The notes: generated by a model not told the origin, from the sequence alone. Counted from the stretch's first letter, positions 50,733 to 59,938 are shown. The stretch is 64,000 nucleotides of DNA from Bacillota bacterium (GCA_023437365.1 JAEZGK010000011.1:124001-188000), one strand, 5' to 3'. Numbers and translations are program-made.

Positions 50733-53033
50733 CTATAGCTGAAACACACGCCTTACTACCTTTTCAGAGGAACACCCCTCCTCCCAGGAGCAATATTTTT
50801 CGTAAAAACTCGAGTATCTATCCATATATTCCTGTTCCATCTGCTCGATATTTTTAATTGTTTTCAGAACCTCCTCTGAGGTTAAAAGAATCGGTCCCGG
50901 TAGTTCCTCATCAATATCGATATAAAAACCTCGAAGGATATCACGATATTTTTCCAGATCATACATATAGAAGATGATTGGACGTCGCAGATTCCCATAG
51001 TCAAAGAATACGGAAGAATAATCTGTAATAAGTATATCAGAAATAGGATACAGCTCTGCGATATCATCATATTTACTTACATTAAATGCGAAATTCTCCA
51101 AGCCTTTTAAATCAAGACTATTTGCTATATAATAATGGGTTCGTAGTAAAATGATATAGTCTTTTCCCAGTTCTTTCTTTAAAAGCTCCAGGTCAAGTTG
51201 AAGCGTAAATTTGTATTTACCCTTAGCATAAAACTCATCATCTCGCCAGGTAGGTGCATACAGAATTATCTTTTTATCCAAAGGAAGCTTTAGCTTATGT
51301 TTTATTCTCTCAGCTATCTGCTCCATAGCTTCGCTATGCAAAAGATCATTTCTGGGATAGCCTGTCTCAAGCATTTCTTTATCAAAAAGAAAGCATCTTC
51401 TAAAGATATCGCTGGAGAACTGATTCGGTGCTATCATATAATCCCAAGCTCTGGATTGATTATATATCTGCTTCTTATACACTGCTGTTGCAGAGGTAAT
51501 TTCCTCCTGATCAAATGCAAGATGCTTCAGTGGGGTTCCATGCCATGTTTGCAGAAATATATTCCCTTTCCGCTTTATTACCCATTCCGGTTGTCTACCG
51601 TTGAAGATATAGTATTTACAACGTGCAAGGTAATAACAATATCTTATACTGAAGCGCTTCACCTTAGTATGTTTAAATGGAATTTTGGTTCCTCTCTTGT
51701 CAATTACCCATATAAATTTATATTGATCTGGATAGTTTTGGGAGATATATTCATAAATATATTTGGGGTTATCCGAGTAATACTTTCCAAAAAAGCTTTC
51801 GCATAGTACCCAGTTATCCTTTAAATCCTTCTTTAGGAAAAGATATTTATACAGGGTTTTCGCCAGCTCTCTCCTATTCTTTATCATTTTTCTTATTTTC
51901 TTCCATGCCAAATGTACTGCTACAACTGATGTAGATTTATTCATATTTCCTGCTCGCAGCAGTCTATACAGCTTACGCCTGTACCCGTGATAGCGAGCGA
52001 TTATTTCCGGTTTCATCTCTTTTGCCAGCATATGCAGTTCTCTGAACTGATTGCTTAGTGCTTCCTCCTCTGAATTTCTATATAATCTTGGTGCAACACT
52101 GGAGGAGTAATAATAAAGCATCTTACTGTCCAATATTCTGCGCAGCTCAGAATCTTCGCTTAAAAATTCGATTGCATGCCTGTAAGCGCAAATATATTCC
52201 ATAAAGTCCTTATTTGTATAACGCTGACTCAGGGAAGGGAAATTGATAGGATCATTATGTTTCCTCTTTATATATACTGCATCCTTTTGATAAGAGAAGG
52301 TCTCGGCATACTGAACTACCTGGAATAGAAACGGATAGTCAGAAAGATAAATTAGATTTTCATTAAAGCATATATTATTAGCTAGGATAAAAGACCTCTT
52401 GATTAGGATATTCAAAATCGAGATATTTTTAAATCCCTTTCTCTTAGATATCAAATGCTTACAGGCCAAATCCCGGTTAATTTGTTGCATTTCATGTGTT
52501 ACAGCTATTTCCTCATTCCGGTTCTCATCCTCCAAAAGCTCTGAGATTTCCGAGAGGTTGTCTGCCTGAAGGTACGAATTACCTTCTGCTGATGACTTGA
52601 GTTCGTCAGCGTCCTCATCCGGGTCTTCTTCGCTTTGTCCGATATTTAGCAGATAGGTATTCCGTTTGAACCAGGTCGTTTTCATCCTACCATATATGAC
52701 TTCCGCATTTTCGTGCTCAGCGGCTGAAACCAGAATATCCAAAGTATTATACAGAAGATAATCATCACTATCCAAAAAGTAAAGATATTCTCCGGTTGCT
52801 TTGGAAATGCCGAGATTCCTAGCTGCAGCTACACCGGTCGTATCCTTGAGCGAATGAACCTTGATATCTAGCTCCTCTTGATAAAGCCTTAGAATAGGCT
52901 CGATTTTTTCTTCAATATGATCATAAATAAGAATTACCTCTAGCTCCTTATATAGCTGATCCTTTAGACTCTGTAAAGCCTCCTCTAAAAATGCTTCCCC
53001 CTTGCTAAATGGAATGATTATACTTACCTTCAT
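50733..53033 (-). CDS. Glycosyltransferase-2 / CDP-glycerol glycerophosphotransferase fusion
   Basis: This 766-residue cytosolic-face enzyme has an N-terminal GT2 domain (about 1-240; VSIIIPFSKGEAFLEEALQSLKDQ and the nucleotide Asp motif YFLDSDDY near 86). A charged linker with acidic inserts (EEDPDEDADE) and a helical middle follow, then a TagB/TagF-type domain with QTWHGTPLK near 500, ILYAPTWR and TDYSSVFFDYG near 675. TagF-type domains polymerise glycerol phosphate for teichoic acid. ATG 53033 follows GAAGGAG. The fusion makes it a likely wall- or capsule-polymer synthase, standing alone without other wall genes. Confidence 0.9.
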   Translation of the reverse strand: MKVSIIIPFSKGEAFLEEALQSLKDQLYKELEVILIYDHIEEKIEPILRLYQEELDIKVHSLKDTTGVAAARNLGISKATGEYLYFLDSDDYLLYNTLDILVSAAEHENAEVIYGRMKTTWFKRNTYLLNIGQSEEDPDEDADELKSSAEGNSYLQADNLSEISELLEDENRNEEIAVTHEMQQINRDLACKHLISKRKGFKNISILNILIKRSFILANNICFNENLIYLSDYPFLFQVVQYAETFSYQKDAVYIKRKHNDPINFPSLSQRYTNKDFMEYICAYRHAIEFLSEDSELRRILDSKMLYYYSSSVAPRLYRNSEEEALSNQFRELHMLAKEMKPEIIARYHGYRRKLYRLLRAGNMNKSTSVVAVHLAWKKIRKMIKNRRELAKTLYKYLFLKKDLKDNWVLCESFFGKYYSDNPKYIYEYISQNYPDQYKFIWVIDKRGTKIPFKHTKVKRFSIRYCYYLARCKYYIFNGRQPEWVIKRKGNIFLQTWHGTPLKHLAFDQEEITSATAVYKKQIYNQSRAWDYMIAPNQFSSDIFRRCFLFDKEMLETGYPRNDLLHSEAMEQIAERIKHKLKLPLDKKIILYAPTWRDDEFYAKGKYKFTLQLDLELLKKELGKDYIILLRTHYYIANSLDLKGLENFAFNVSKYDDIAELYPISDILITDYSSVFFDYGNLRRPIIFYMYDLEKYRDILRGFYIDIDEELPGPILLTSEEVLKTIKNIEQMEQEYMDRYSSFYEKYCSWEEGCSSEKVVRRVFQL

Positions 53034-53144
53034 ATGTATTACTCCTTCTTTCAATAATATCAATGAATGGTCAAATGTTCATAAACCAAATTGATTATAT
53101 CTTTGAAAGCTTGAAGTAAGCTTGAAGACTAGGCTGCTAGGGAT

Positions 53145-54335
53145 TTAAAATACTACTTTAAAAAATGTCCATTGATTCTTGCAGCTAACGGATATTCTTC
53201 CGTCATGGCTCTCCGCAATTGATTTTGCGATTGCAAGACCGAGCCCGTAATTACCATGACCTCTGTTTCTTGCTTGATCTGATCGGTAGAACCTCTCAAA
53301 AATAAGCTCCCTCTCCCGAATCGGAATTTCCTTTCCTGTATTGGCTACAATCAGTACCCTTTTATCGTAATGCTGCTTCAAGGTCACAATAATAGTGCCC
53401 TTCGGTTCAGTATTATTTATGGCGTTATCGATAAGAATGGCTGTCAATTGGCTAAGTTTTGTATCATCACCAATGATATAAATATCATCCTCAATTTGTT
53501 CACTCAGATGTATCTGTTTCTCAAAGGCAATACTTTCAAAAGGCAGAACGCTTCCGAGAACAATGCTGCTGAAATTAATTTTCGTATGTAATTCAATGCC
53601 CTCTCTGGAATCAATTGCTGCTAGTTGAAGGAGATCATTAATCAGTTTATTCATCATCTGTATCTCATCCTTGATATATCCCAACCATTTACTATCACCG
53701 ATTTCCCTCTGTAATGCATCTGCGTTCGCTGATATTACAGCAACCGGTGTCTTCATCTCATGACTTGCATCTGAAATAAACTGCTTTTGCTTTACAAATG
53801 CAGTTTGAAGTGGGAGAACCAGCCATCTCGAAAGTCCGATGGAAACCGCCAACAATAAGATCAAACCGAGGATTCCGAAAACCAGTATTTCGTATAGTAA
53901 TGTATCAAGATAGTTGTTCTGAACTTCATCATTGGAAAAAGCTACATAGGTTCCGCTAATTCTTTTATCATAATAATAAGAATAATCTTGTAAGGTCCCC
54001 TTATGCTTTTTCTCTTTTGAAAGAGAAGTTGCCAGAGTCCCCAATTGTTCATCTGTTAAGCCGGAATTGATGCTGTTATGGATTCTCTGAATCGATCCGC
54101 TGCTGTCAATCAGCACCAGAGAATATTGGTAAGAATTATAATCATCCTTATTGCTCTGTGCTCTGTTCAGCACCTCAAATCCATCTCTCCTGCACAGCCT
54201 TAACAGCATATAATTTGTATGTTCCTTACTCTTCCAGGAGCTTGCCAGGTAGATTGATGACAGAATTACAGTAAGTAGCACTGTAAGAACACACATAATT
54301 ACTAGGATGATCTTTATACGGAATTTTCTAAACAT
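53145..54335 (-). CDS. Sensor histidine kinase, two-helix type
   Basis: This 396-residue membrane kinase has helix one (about 8-30), an extracellular sensor (about 31-145), helix two (about 147-170) and phospho-acceptor His near 192 (SDASHEMKTPVAVI). The ATP-binding domain has ILIDNAINNT and GNYGLGLAIAKSIAE. It has no HAMP. Its start ATG directly abuts the regulator's stop (TAGATG), with GGAGG just inside that gene, so the pair is translationally coupled. Input unknown. Confidence 0.92.
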   Translation of the reverse strand: MFRKFRIKIILVIMCVLTVLLTVILSSIYLASSWKSKEHTNYMLLRLCRRDGFEVLNRAQSNKDDYNSYQYSLVLIDSSGSIQRIHNSINSGLTDEQLGTLATSLSKEKKHKGTLQDYSYYYDKRISGTYVAFSNDEVQNNYLDTLLYEILVFGILGLILLLAVSIGLSRWLVLPLQTAFVKQKQFISDASHEMKTPVAVISANADALQREIGDSKWLGYIKDEIQMMNKLINDLLQLAAIDSREGIELHTKINFSSIVLGSVLPFESIAFEKQIHLSEQIEDDIYIIGDDTKLSQLTAILIDNAINNTEPKGTIIVTLKQHYDKRVLIVANTGKEIPIRERELIFERFYRSDQARNRGHGNYGLGLAIAKSIAESHDGRISVSCKNQWTFFKVVF

Positions 54336-55013
54336 CTATTTATCCTCCAATCTGTATCCGACACCCCGTACAGCCTTAATTTTCGTATCGGATCCGATGA
54401 AAGAGATTTTCTTACGGGTAAAGGATATATAAACCTCCACATTGTTATACTCCGCATTATTTTCATAACCCCATATTTTAAGATTAATTTGTTCCTTTGT
54501 TAACAATTGACCTTGATGAAGCATGAGACTCTCTAAAATTTGCTGTTCTTTCTGTGATATCTCAACGGTTTTTCCGGTAGTTATACACTTCAGGATACAT
54601 TTCGTCGGGTATAGTTCCAGATCATGGAATATTAAAATATCTTCTCGAAGTTCACCCTGTCTACGACACAAAGCTCTCAAACGGGCAAGTAGTTCTTCTG
54701 AACGAAAGGGTTTCGTCAGATAATCGTCTGCCCCGGTATCAAGACCCGTCACCATATCAGAAGTGGTGCACTTTGCAGTCAACATCATGACCGGTGTAGA
54801 GATCTTCTCCTTACGAAGCTTTTCCAACAGCTCCAGTCCATTGAGTCGGGGTAGCATCACATCAAGTATAATGGCATCATAGATAGCGGATAAGGCAGCA
54901 TAATAGCCGTTTTCTCCGTCGTAGCAAGTATCAACAATATAATTTTCTTTGTTTAAGATAACACTCAAGGAATCGGCCAGTCTCTGTTCATCCTCGATCA
55001 ACAGTATACGCAA
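54336..55013 (-). CDS. OmpR/PhoB-family response regulator
   Basis: This 225-residue regulator has acidic pocket residues EDE, phospho-acceptor Asp51 in IILDVMLPR, Lys in YLTKPFR and a winged-helix output (NVEVYISFTRKKI, AVRGVGYRLE). It is encoded with the kinase at 53145-54335. A TTGACA on the minus strand about 55 bases upstream of its start is a possible -35, but no clean -10 spacing was found. No target gene is obvious from position; the CcdA-TlpA gene upstream has its own terminator. Confidence 0.92.
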   Translation of the reverse strand: MRILLIEDEQRLADSLSVILNKENYIVDTCYDGENGYYAALSAIYDAIILDVMLPRLNGLELLEKLRKEKISTPVMMLTAKCTTSDMVTGLDTGADDYLTKPFRSEELLARLRALCRRQGELREDILIFHDLELYPTKCILKCITTGKTVEISQKEQQILESLMLHQGQLLTKEQINLKIWGYENNAEYNNVEVYISFTRKKISFIGSDTKIKAVRGVGYRLEDK

Positions 55014-55083
55014 TATATCACCTACATTATTATATTTTCTTAATAATATAAGTCTATTTTGTCAATTTTATGGTAGGAATCAT

Positions 55084-55161
55084 AAAAAAAAGGAAATACT
55101 AGTAGACATAGACTGATTTCGAGAAGAAACAGCCTTCTTATACTTGTATTTCCCTTTTTTT
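55084..55161 (-). terminator. Terminator of the CcdA-TlpA gene
   Basis: A 21-base arm AAAAAAAAGGAAATAC... (55084-55104) pairs almost fully with 55141-55161, which ends CCCTTTTTTT. The long A and T runs make it bidirectional. Confidence 0.85.
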
Positions 55162-55172
55162 ATTATTTTCGA

Positions 55173-56483
55173 TTACTCCGACTTTAGTGTCTGATTTATG
55201 ATATTCACCATAATATCCTTTGTCATCATACCGGGAACATATCCGAAGATATTTCCCTCTATGTCAATCATGAAGGTGGTGGGGAATGCGGATATACTAT
55301 ATTGCCTTAATATTTCCCCTGTCTCATCGAAGAGCGTAGGGAAGGTATATCCGTTATCCTCGATAAAGCTCTGAATCTCTTTTATGCTGACATCCGAGTT
55401 CTTGGGATAGTCCGAGCTTGACGGATTGGTAATCCCCAAAATAGCAACCTCATCCTGATTCAAATTATACTCCTGATATAGCTCCTCGATATCCGGCAGC
55501 TCCTTCTTACAGGGTGGGCACCAGGTTGCCCAGAAATTGAGAAACACTACCTTCCCTTTGTAATCAGACAGCGTATGCTCATTGCCGTATTGATCCTTCA
55601 GTGTAAAATCAAAAGCAGGAATTATCTTTTTATTTTCACTATTCGTGTCTTCATTTACAGCTGTATCATCTGAGGTGTCCTTGTCCGACTTGTTGGTCGG
55701 ATTCTCCGTTACTGCTTCTTCCTTTTGAGCTGTACGCTGACTACCCCCGCTAAATGAATTCAGATATCCTGACAGACTATTCATCCAGCCTGTAAAAATC
55801 ATAACACCAATCACAATCAGAAGGATGCCTCCTGCTTTGATCGTATATTTCAGCAGCCTCTGTTTTGCTTTGAGGAAATTTAGAACCTGCGTCGTAAAAA
55901 GACCGAGCAAAAGGAACGGAATTAGAAATCCAACCGCATAAACCAATACCAGAAGATTTCCTGTAAGCGCTGTCGCAGCTCCGGACGCCATGATTAATAC
56001 TGAGGACAGCATCGGCCCGATACAGGGGGTCCAGGCGAAGCTAAAGGTAAAACCCATGAGAAGCGCTACGAATGGATTCATCCTGCGTTCTGTCAGATTA
56101 AGATGAAGCTTTCTCTCCTTCTGCAAAAAGGAGAAATCAAGTATCCCAAGCTGGAATAAGCCCAGCACAATGATAATAACTCCGCCGATTCTGGTAAAAA
56201 GCAATTTATTCTCACTAAAATAACTACCAAGTGTCGTAAAGGACATCCCTAAAATGAAAAAGGCAAAAGAGATACCCAAAGTAAAGAAAACCGTGTTCAG
56301 GAATACCTTCCTTCTGTCATAGACAATTGTACCATCCTCCAACTTCCTTTTCCCATTCCCTGCCAGATAACTCATATAAACAGGTATAAGCGGTATAACG
56401 CAGGGAGAAAAAAAGGATAGCAGCCCTTCCAGAAAGACAAGGATAAAGCTTACACTATTTGATGCTATCAATCCTTCCATCAT
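55173..56483 (-). CDS. CcdA-like thiol reductant transporter fused to TlpA-type thioredoxin
   Basis: This 436-residue membrane protein has a CcdA/DsbD-type domain of six helices (about 10-235) with Cys pairs in FFSPCVIPLIP and WTPCIGPMLS. An acidic linker (about 240-280, rich in Glu, Asp, Asn) follows, then an extracellular TlpA-like domain (about 290-436) with the active site WCPPC (ATWCPPCKKELPD) and cis-Pro loop FPTTFMID. It would carry electrons out of the cell to reduce disulfides or peroxides. Separate genes are the usual arrangement; here donor and carrier are in one chain. The start is ATG 56483 or the following Met. Confidence 0.9.
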   Translation of the reverse strand: MMEGLIASNSVSFILVFLEGLLSFFSPCVIPLIPVYMSYLAGNGKRKLEDGTIVYDRRKVFLNTVFFTLGISFAFFILGMSFTTLGSYFSENKLLFTRIGGVIIIVLGLFQLGILDFSFLQKERKLHLNLTERRMNPFVALLMGFTFSFAWTPCIGPMLSSVLIMASGAATALTGNLLVLVYAVGFLIPFLLLGLFTTQVLNFLKAKQRLLKYTIKAGGILLIVIGVMIFTGWMNSLSGYLNSFSGGSQRTAQKEEAVTENPTNKSDKDTSDDTAVNEDTNSENKKIIPAFDFTLKDQYGNEHTLSDYKGKVVFLNFWATWCPPCKKELPDIEELYQEYNLNQDEVAILGITNPSSSDYPKNSDVSIKEIQSFIEDNGYTFPTLFDETGEILRQYSISAFPTTFMIDIEGNIFGYVPGMMTKDIMVNIINQTLKSE

Positions 56484-56857
56484 TCTTACCTTCCTTTAAT
56501 ATTAATATTACATGGACAGGATAACTTAAAGTATAGGGGAAATCGGTTTATACCAGACTCACCTTATAATTTCACTGTTATACTGTTATATAATATCATT
56601 ATAATTACAATAAATCTATATTCAGTGATAACATCACATATTAACCGTCTTTGCTACCTAACCAATCTCAAAGGCGGATACTTTTTATCCATTCAAGCAA
56701 TGAAAGGCTGTCAAAGCAATTGTAGTAATATATAAAGGAGCCGGAGATGAATCAGATATTCTGAGAATGGAACGCGAGCCGTCCGGTACACGAAGCATGA
56801 GAACCCTCCACCGGATGATTGCTCCAAGACAGAGGGTTCTCATATTTTATTTAGGAC
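56484..56857. other. Intergenic region with a tiny plus-strand ORF
   Basis: On the plus strand AAAGGAG precedes ATG 56747 and a five-codon frame (MNQIF), stop at 56764, about 30 bases before a 12-base stem hairpin (56797-56843) followed by ATTTTATTT. No longer gene is seen. It may be a short regulatory RNA or relic. Confidence 0.35.
56797..56843. terminator. Hairpin terminator downstream of the membrane-protein gene
   Basis: ATGAGAACCCTC pairs with GAGGGTTCTCAT. On the plus strand ATTTTATTT follows. It ends 15 bases after the stop of the 535-residue protein on the minus strand. Confidence 0.7.
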
Positions 56858-58465
56858 TTATTCTATTCCAAGCACTGTATTTGAATCCGTACCGGACGAG
56901 TAAGTAAAGGTAATTGTATCGCCTACATCATACTTAACGATAGGAAGGAAATCACTGACCAGGACATCAAAGATCTGATCATTGTTGACTAACAAAACGA
57001 AATAATGTGTATTTCCATCAATGACACAATCTGATATCTTAGCAATGGTGCCCCTAATTTTCGGTAGCTTTGTTGTATCTTCGACACTGATACCACTGGA
57101 CTTCATTAATTCCAAGTAAGTCTTTTCACATTGATTTACAGTATCACCAATTGCTACTATTTGGTACTGCGCTATATTGACCATGGCATATTTCTTCACC
57201 AGTCCCGCTGCATCCTTCAAGGCCAGGAAATACGTGGGCTCTCCTCCTGTATTCAGGAGTAACGGGAAGGTTGCCTTATAACCGAGATGCTGCACCTGAC
57301 CTTCCGCGGAAGCCATCGCAGAATATTCTTCCGCACCCGCGATGGAATAATACCTTGTCTCGGCAGTCCTCTGATTCATTAATACAAAGCCGACATTTGA
57401 TTCATCAGCGCCGACCGATGTTACACCGGTATAAACCCATACATCATCCTCCATGGCAATGTAATTATAACCGTCCGTGGTTTGCAGTGCATCCTTCTGT
57501 CCGAATTTGGAGTTCCAATAGCCGTGTCTTAAGGTACCGTAATAATCATACAGGGAAATCAACAGCTCTGCTGAGTATACTCTGTCTACCCAGGTAGGAG
57601 CTTCCGATATCGCATAATCGGAGATATCACCGTTGACCGCGTTGACGATTACTACCCGCCCGATGGTCTGACCACCGAATAAACCGATGGTGTAGGCTTT
57701 CACGGGACAGATCCAGTAGGGTACGCCGTTATCATCTATTTCGAAGTTGATATTGTCAAAAGCATAGGTAGGGAAATGAAAGCGCAGATAACGATATATA
57801 TTCCTTCCGAAATGCTCGGATTCCGAATACTTCATACCCTCCGCCAGCTTTACCATTTCTACGTTCTGAGTCGTCATATCAATCTTCAGATAGGCAGGAA
57901 TACCTTCGGAGCGGTTGGTGAGCCATTTAAAGACACTTCCATATTTCAGCGGTGTCACTCTTACCGGAAGTCCCTGATAATTAATCTGCGTGTAATTCGA
58001 GTCAACTTCAAACTGGGATACATATTCCGCTATGCTTCCCATCTTTCTTGAACCAAGCAGAGTGGCGGAATCCTTATCCAAAATCGGTATTTCCTTATAG
58101 GAGATCTCTTTGATGTCATCCGTAAAATTCCGATCTGTAATTGTCAGCAGCTTCTGGTATTTCTTCGCATTGACCACGGGTGAGGATAATATCCCACCGA
58201 TGATAAAGACGACTATCAAACCACCGGTCACGCAGCCTAATATAGTGAACAACAGCTTCCCAGGGGTCCTCTTTGCCATGCTGCCATCTTTTTTTATATT
58301 AGCTGCAATACCGGCAACTGCAGTTACGGCTATCAGTGCAATCAGGATGAACCACCAGAAACCGGGGGAATGAATATTCAATGCCGGCAACGCATTGTAA
58401 TAATAGATGAAGCCCACGCCGCCTAAAATAAGAACTGTTATCAGTACTTTCAAAAACTTTTTCAC
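56858..58465 (-). CDS. Uncharacterised membrane protein, 535 residues
   Basis: I do not recognise the family. Three hydrophobic helices near the N-terminus (about 7-23, 36-57, 74-94) precede a ~440-residue soluble part of mixed strands (e.g. ISYKEIPILDKDSATLLGSRKMGSI, GVPYWICPVKAYTIGLFGGQTIGRVVIVNAVNGDI). The GTG start is preceded by GAGGAGG. The large domain is probably outside the cell, and no catalytic motif is seen. A 14-codon ORF with a perfect ribosome site lies upstream (58585-58629) and may be part of its leader. Confidence 0.7.
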   Translation of the reverse strand: MKKFLKVLITVLILGGVGFIYYYNALPALNIHSPGFWWFILIALIAVTAVAGIAANIKKDGSMAKRTPGKLLFTILGCVTGGLIVVFIIGGILSSPVVNAKKYQKLLTITDRNFTDDIKEISYKEIPILDKDSATLLGSRKMGSIAEYVSQFEVDSNYTQINYQGLPVRVTPLKYGSVFKWLTNRSEGIPAYLKIDMTTQNVEMVKLAEGMKYSESEHFGRNIYRYLRFHFPTYAFDNINFEIDDNGVPYWICPVKAYTIGLFGGQTIGRVVIVNAVNGDISDYAISEAPTWVDRVYSAELLISLYDYYGTLRHGYWNSKFGQKDALQTTDGYNYIAMEDDVWVYTGVTSVGADESNVGFVLMNQRTAETRYYSIAGAEEYSAMASAEGQVQHLGYKATFPLLLNTGGEPTYFLALKDAAGLVKKYAMVNIAQYQIVAIGDTVNQCEKTYLELMKSSGISVEDTTKLPKIRGTIAKISDCVIDGNTHYFVLLVNNDQIFDVLVSDFLPIVKYDVGDTITFTYSSGTDSNTVLGIE

Positions 58466-58584
58466 AATATTGCCTCCTCAGGAATAATATAGCGACCAAG
58501 GATGTCGCCGTAATTTCATATCTATCATTATAACAGCCCGCATGATCATTTACATTATAACCAGATTATAAAAAGATTAAGTGC

Positions 58585-58629
58585 TCAGCTCCACAGCTCC
58601 CTCATCAACCGGCTTATAATACCTTTCAC
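58585..58629 (-). CDS. Candidate 14-residue leader or small peptide
   Basis: GTG 58629 opens a frame reading MKGIISRLMRELWS, stop at 58585. CACCTCC at 58637-58643 (GGAGGTG on the minus strand) is a perfect ribosome site seven bases upstream. A promoter TTGAGA, 17 bases, TACAAT (58730-58702) lies just before. The peptide is amphipathic and basic. It could be a regulatory leader peptide for the membrane protein downstream, or chance. Confidence 0.4.
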   Translation of the reverse strand: MKGIISRLMRELWS

Positions 58630-58701
58630 AGGTATACACCTCCGTTCAGTAGAAATTCTCCTAAATGTTAGTTAGCCTTTCTTTATATCATAATTGAGAT
58701 C

Positions 58702-58730
58702 ATTGTACGATAATTGGATGGTATTCTCAA
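58702..58730 (-). promoter_or_regulatory. Promoter upstream of the membrane-protein gene
   Basis: Minus strand: TTGAGA (58730-58725), 17 bases, TACAAT (58707-58702). The leader would be about 230 bases, including the small ORF. Confidence 0.6.
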
Positions 58731-58772
58731 GCATAATGTATCCGTCCTCAGGTAAACAGACTGCAATGCGCT

Positions 58773-58821
58773 AAAAAGGAACCCCTGCCTGCCGGTATAA
58801 TCCGACGAGAGGGGCTCCTTT
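58773..58821 (-). terminator. Terminator of cysK
   Basis: AAAGGAACCCCT pairs with AGGGGCTCCTTT (one mismatch) with a GC loop region, then TTTTTAGCG on the minus strand. It lies 29 bases after the stop. Confidence 0.82.
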
Positions 58822-58849
58822 CCCTTGGGGAAGATTCTATGATAAAAGG

Positions 58850-59782
58850 TTATTCTGAGAATAAAGGTGTGGATAAGTATCTTTCACCGGTATCGGGAAG
58901 AATCACAACGATCGTCTTTCCCTTGTTTTCGGGACGCTTCGCCAGCTCCGTCGCTGCCCACAATGCAGCACCTGAGGAAATGCCTACCAGGAGACCCTCC
59001 GACTTGGATAATTCCCTGCCGGTTGCAAATGCATCTTCATTTTTTACTCTGATGATTTCATCATAGATACCGGTATTCAATACCTGAGGTACAAAGCCTG
59101 CACCGATCCCCTGGATTTTATGTGGACCAGCCTTACCCTCGGATAATACAGGAGAATCATCGGGTTCTACAGCTACGACCTTAACACCTGATTTCTGAGA
59201 TTTTAAGTATTCTCCGGTCCCTGTAATTGTTCCGCCGGTACCGACACCAGCTACCAGAATATCTACCTTACCGTCGGTATCCTCCCAGATCTCCGGTCCG
59301 GTGGTTGTTCTGTGCACCTTGGGATTGGCGGGATTATCGAATTGACCCGGAATAAAGGAATTCGGGATCTCTTCCGCCAGCTCATTGGCTCTGGCAATGG
59401 CTCCCTTCATACCCTTTGCTCCCTCTGTCAGCACGAGCTCAGCGCCGTAAGCTTTCAGAAGATTTCTTCTTTCTACGCTCATCGTCTCGGGCATGGTAAG
59501 AATCAAACGATAGCCTCTAGCCGCAGCGATGGAGGCGAGACCAATTCCTGTATTACCGCTGGTCGGCTCTATGATGACCGAGCCCTTCTTCAGTGCTCCC
59601 TTTTGTTCTGCATCATCGATCATTGCCTTTGCTATTCTGTCCTTTACGCTTCCCGCAGGGTTATAATATTCCAGCTTGGCGATGACTGTCGCTCCAAGCT
59701 CCTTCTTCTGCTCATAATTAGATAATTCGAGTAATGGTGTCTTTCCAACCAATTCAGTTAAACTTTTATAAATCTTTGCCAT
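58850..59782 (-). CDS. cysK: Cysteine synthase (O-acetylserine thiol-lyase)
   Basis: A PLP enzyme that makes cysteine from O-acetylserine and sulfide. At 310 residues it has standard length, with PLP Lys47 in NPAGSVKDRIAKA, the TSGNTGIGLA substrate loop and GVGTGGTITG phosphate site. The last residue before SE is Phe/Leu-rich (STPLFSE). ATG 59782 follows AAAGGAGG. It is divergent from an Rrf2 regulator of the CymR type, and their promoters mirror each other. In Bacillus and Staphylococcus CymR acts in complex with CysK. Confidence 0.95.
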   Translation of the reverse strand: MAKIYKSLTELVGKTPLLELSNYEQKKELGATVIAKLEYYNPAGSVKDRIAKAMIDDAEQKGALKKGSVIIEPTSGNTGIGLASIAAARGYRLILTMPETMSVERRNLLKAYGAELVLTEGAKGMKGAIARANELAEEIPNSFIPGQFDNPANPKVHRTTTGPEIWEDTDGKVDILVAGVGTGGTITGTGEYLKSQKSGVKVVAVEPDDSPVLSEGKAGPHKIQGIGAGFVPQVLNTGIYDEIIRVKNEDAFATGRELSKSEGLLVGISSGAALWAATELAKRPENKGKTIVVILPDTGERYLSTPLFSE

Positions 59783-59809
59783 ACTATATCCTCCTTTAAA
59801 TATATAATT

Positions 59810-59821
59810 CATATATGTTTT
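59810..59821 (-). promoter_or_regulatory. CymR-like site at the cysK promoter
   Basis: AAAACATATATG on the minus strand (59821-59810) lies just downstream of the cysK -10. The same 12-mer occurs on the plus strand at 59886-59897 upstream of the rrf2 promoter. Such shared sites between divergent genes are probable regulator sites. Confidence 0.6.
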
Positions 59822-59835
59822 ATATGTTTATATCT

Positions 59836-59864
59836 ATCATAATTCATTTCGGGTATCCTGTCAA
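59836..59864 (-). promoter_or_regulatory. Promoter of cysK
   Basis: Minus strand: TTGACA (59864-59859), 17 bases, TATGAT (59841-59836). Confidence 0.75.
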
Positions 59865-59885
59865 TAGTCAAAGTAAAAATATTTC

Positions 59886-59897
59886 AAAACATATATG
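59886..59897 (+). promoter_or_regulatory. CymR-like site upstream of rrf2
   Basis: AAAACATATATG, the second copy of the 12-mer, lies just upstream of the rrf2 -35. It suggests autoregulation. Confidence 0.5.
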
Positions 59898-59909
59898 CTT
59901 AATATGCTA

Positions 59910-59938
59910 TTGACAAGGATTTCAACTTACTATATGAT
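59910..59938 (+). promoter_or_regulatory. Promoter of the rrf2 gene
   Basis: TTGACA (59910-59915), 17 bases, TATGAT (59933-59938). Its hexamers and spacing equal those of the divergent cysK promoter. Confidence 0.75.
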
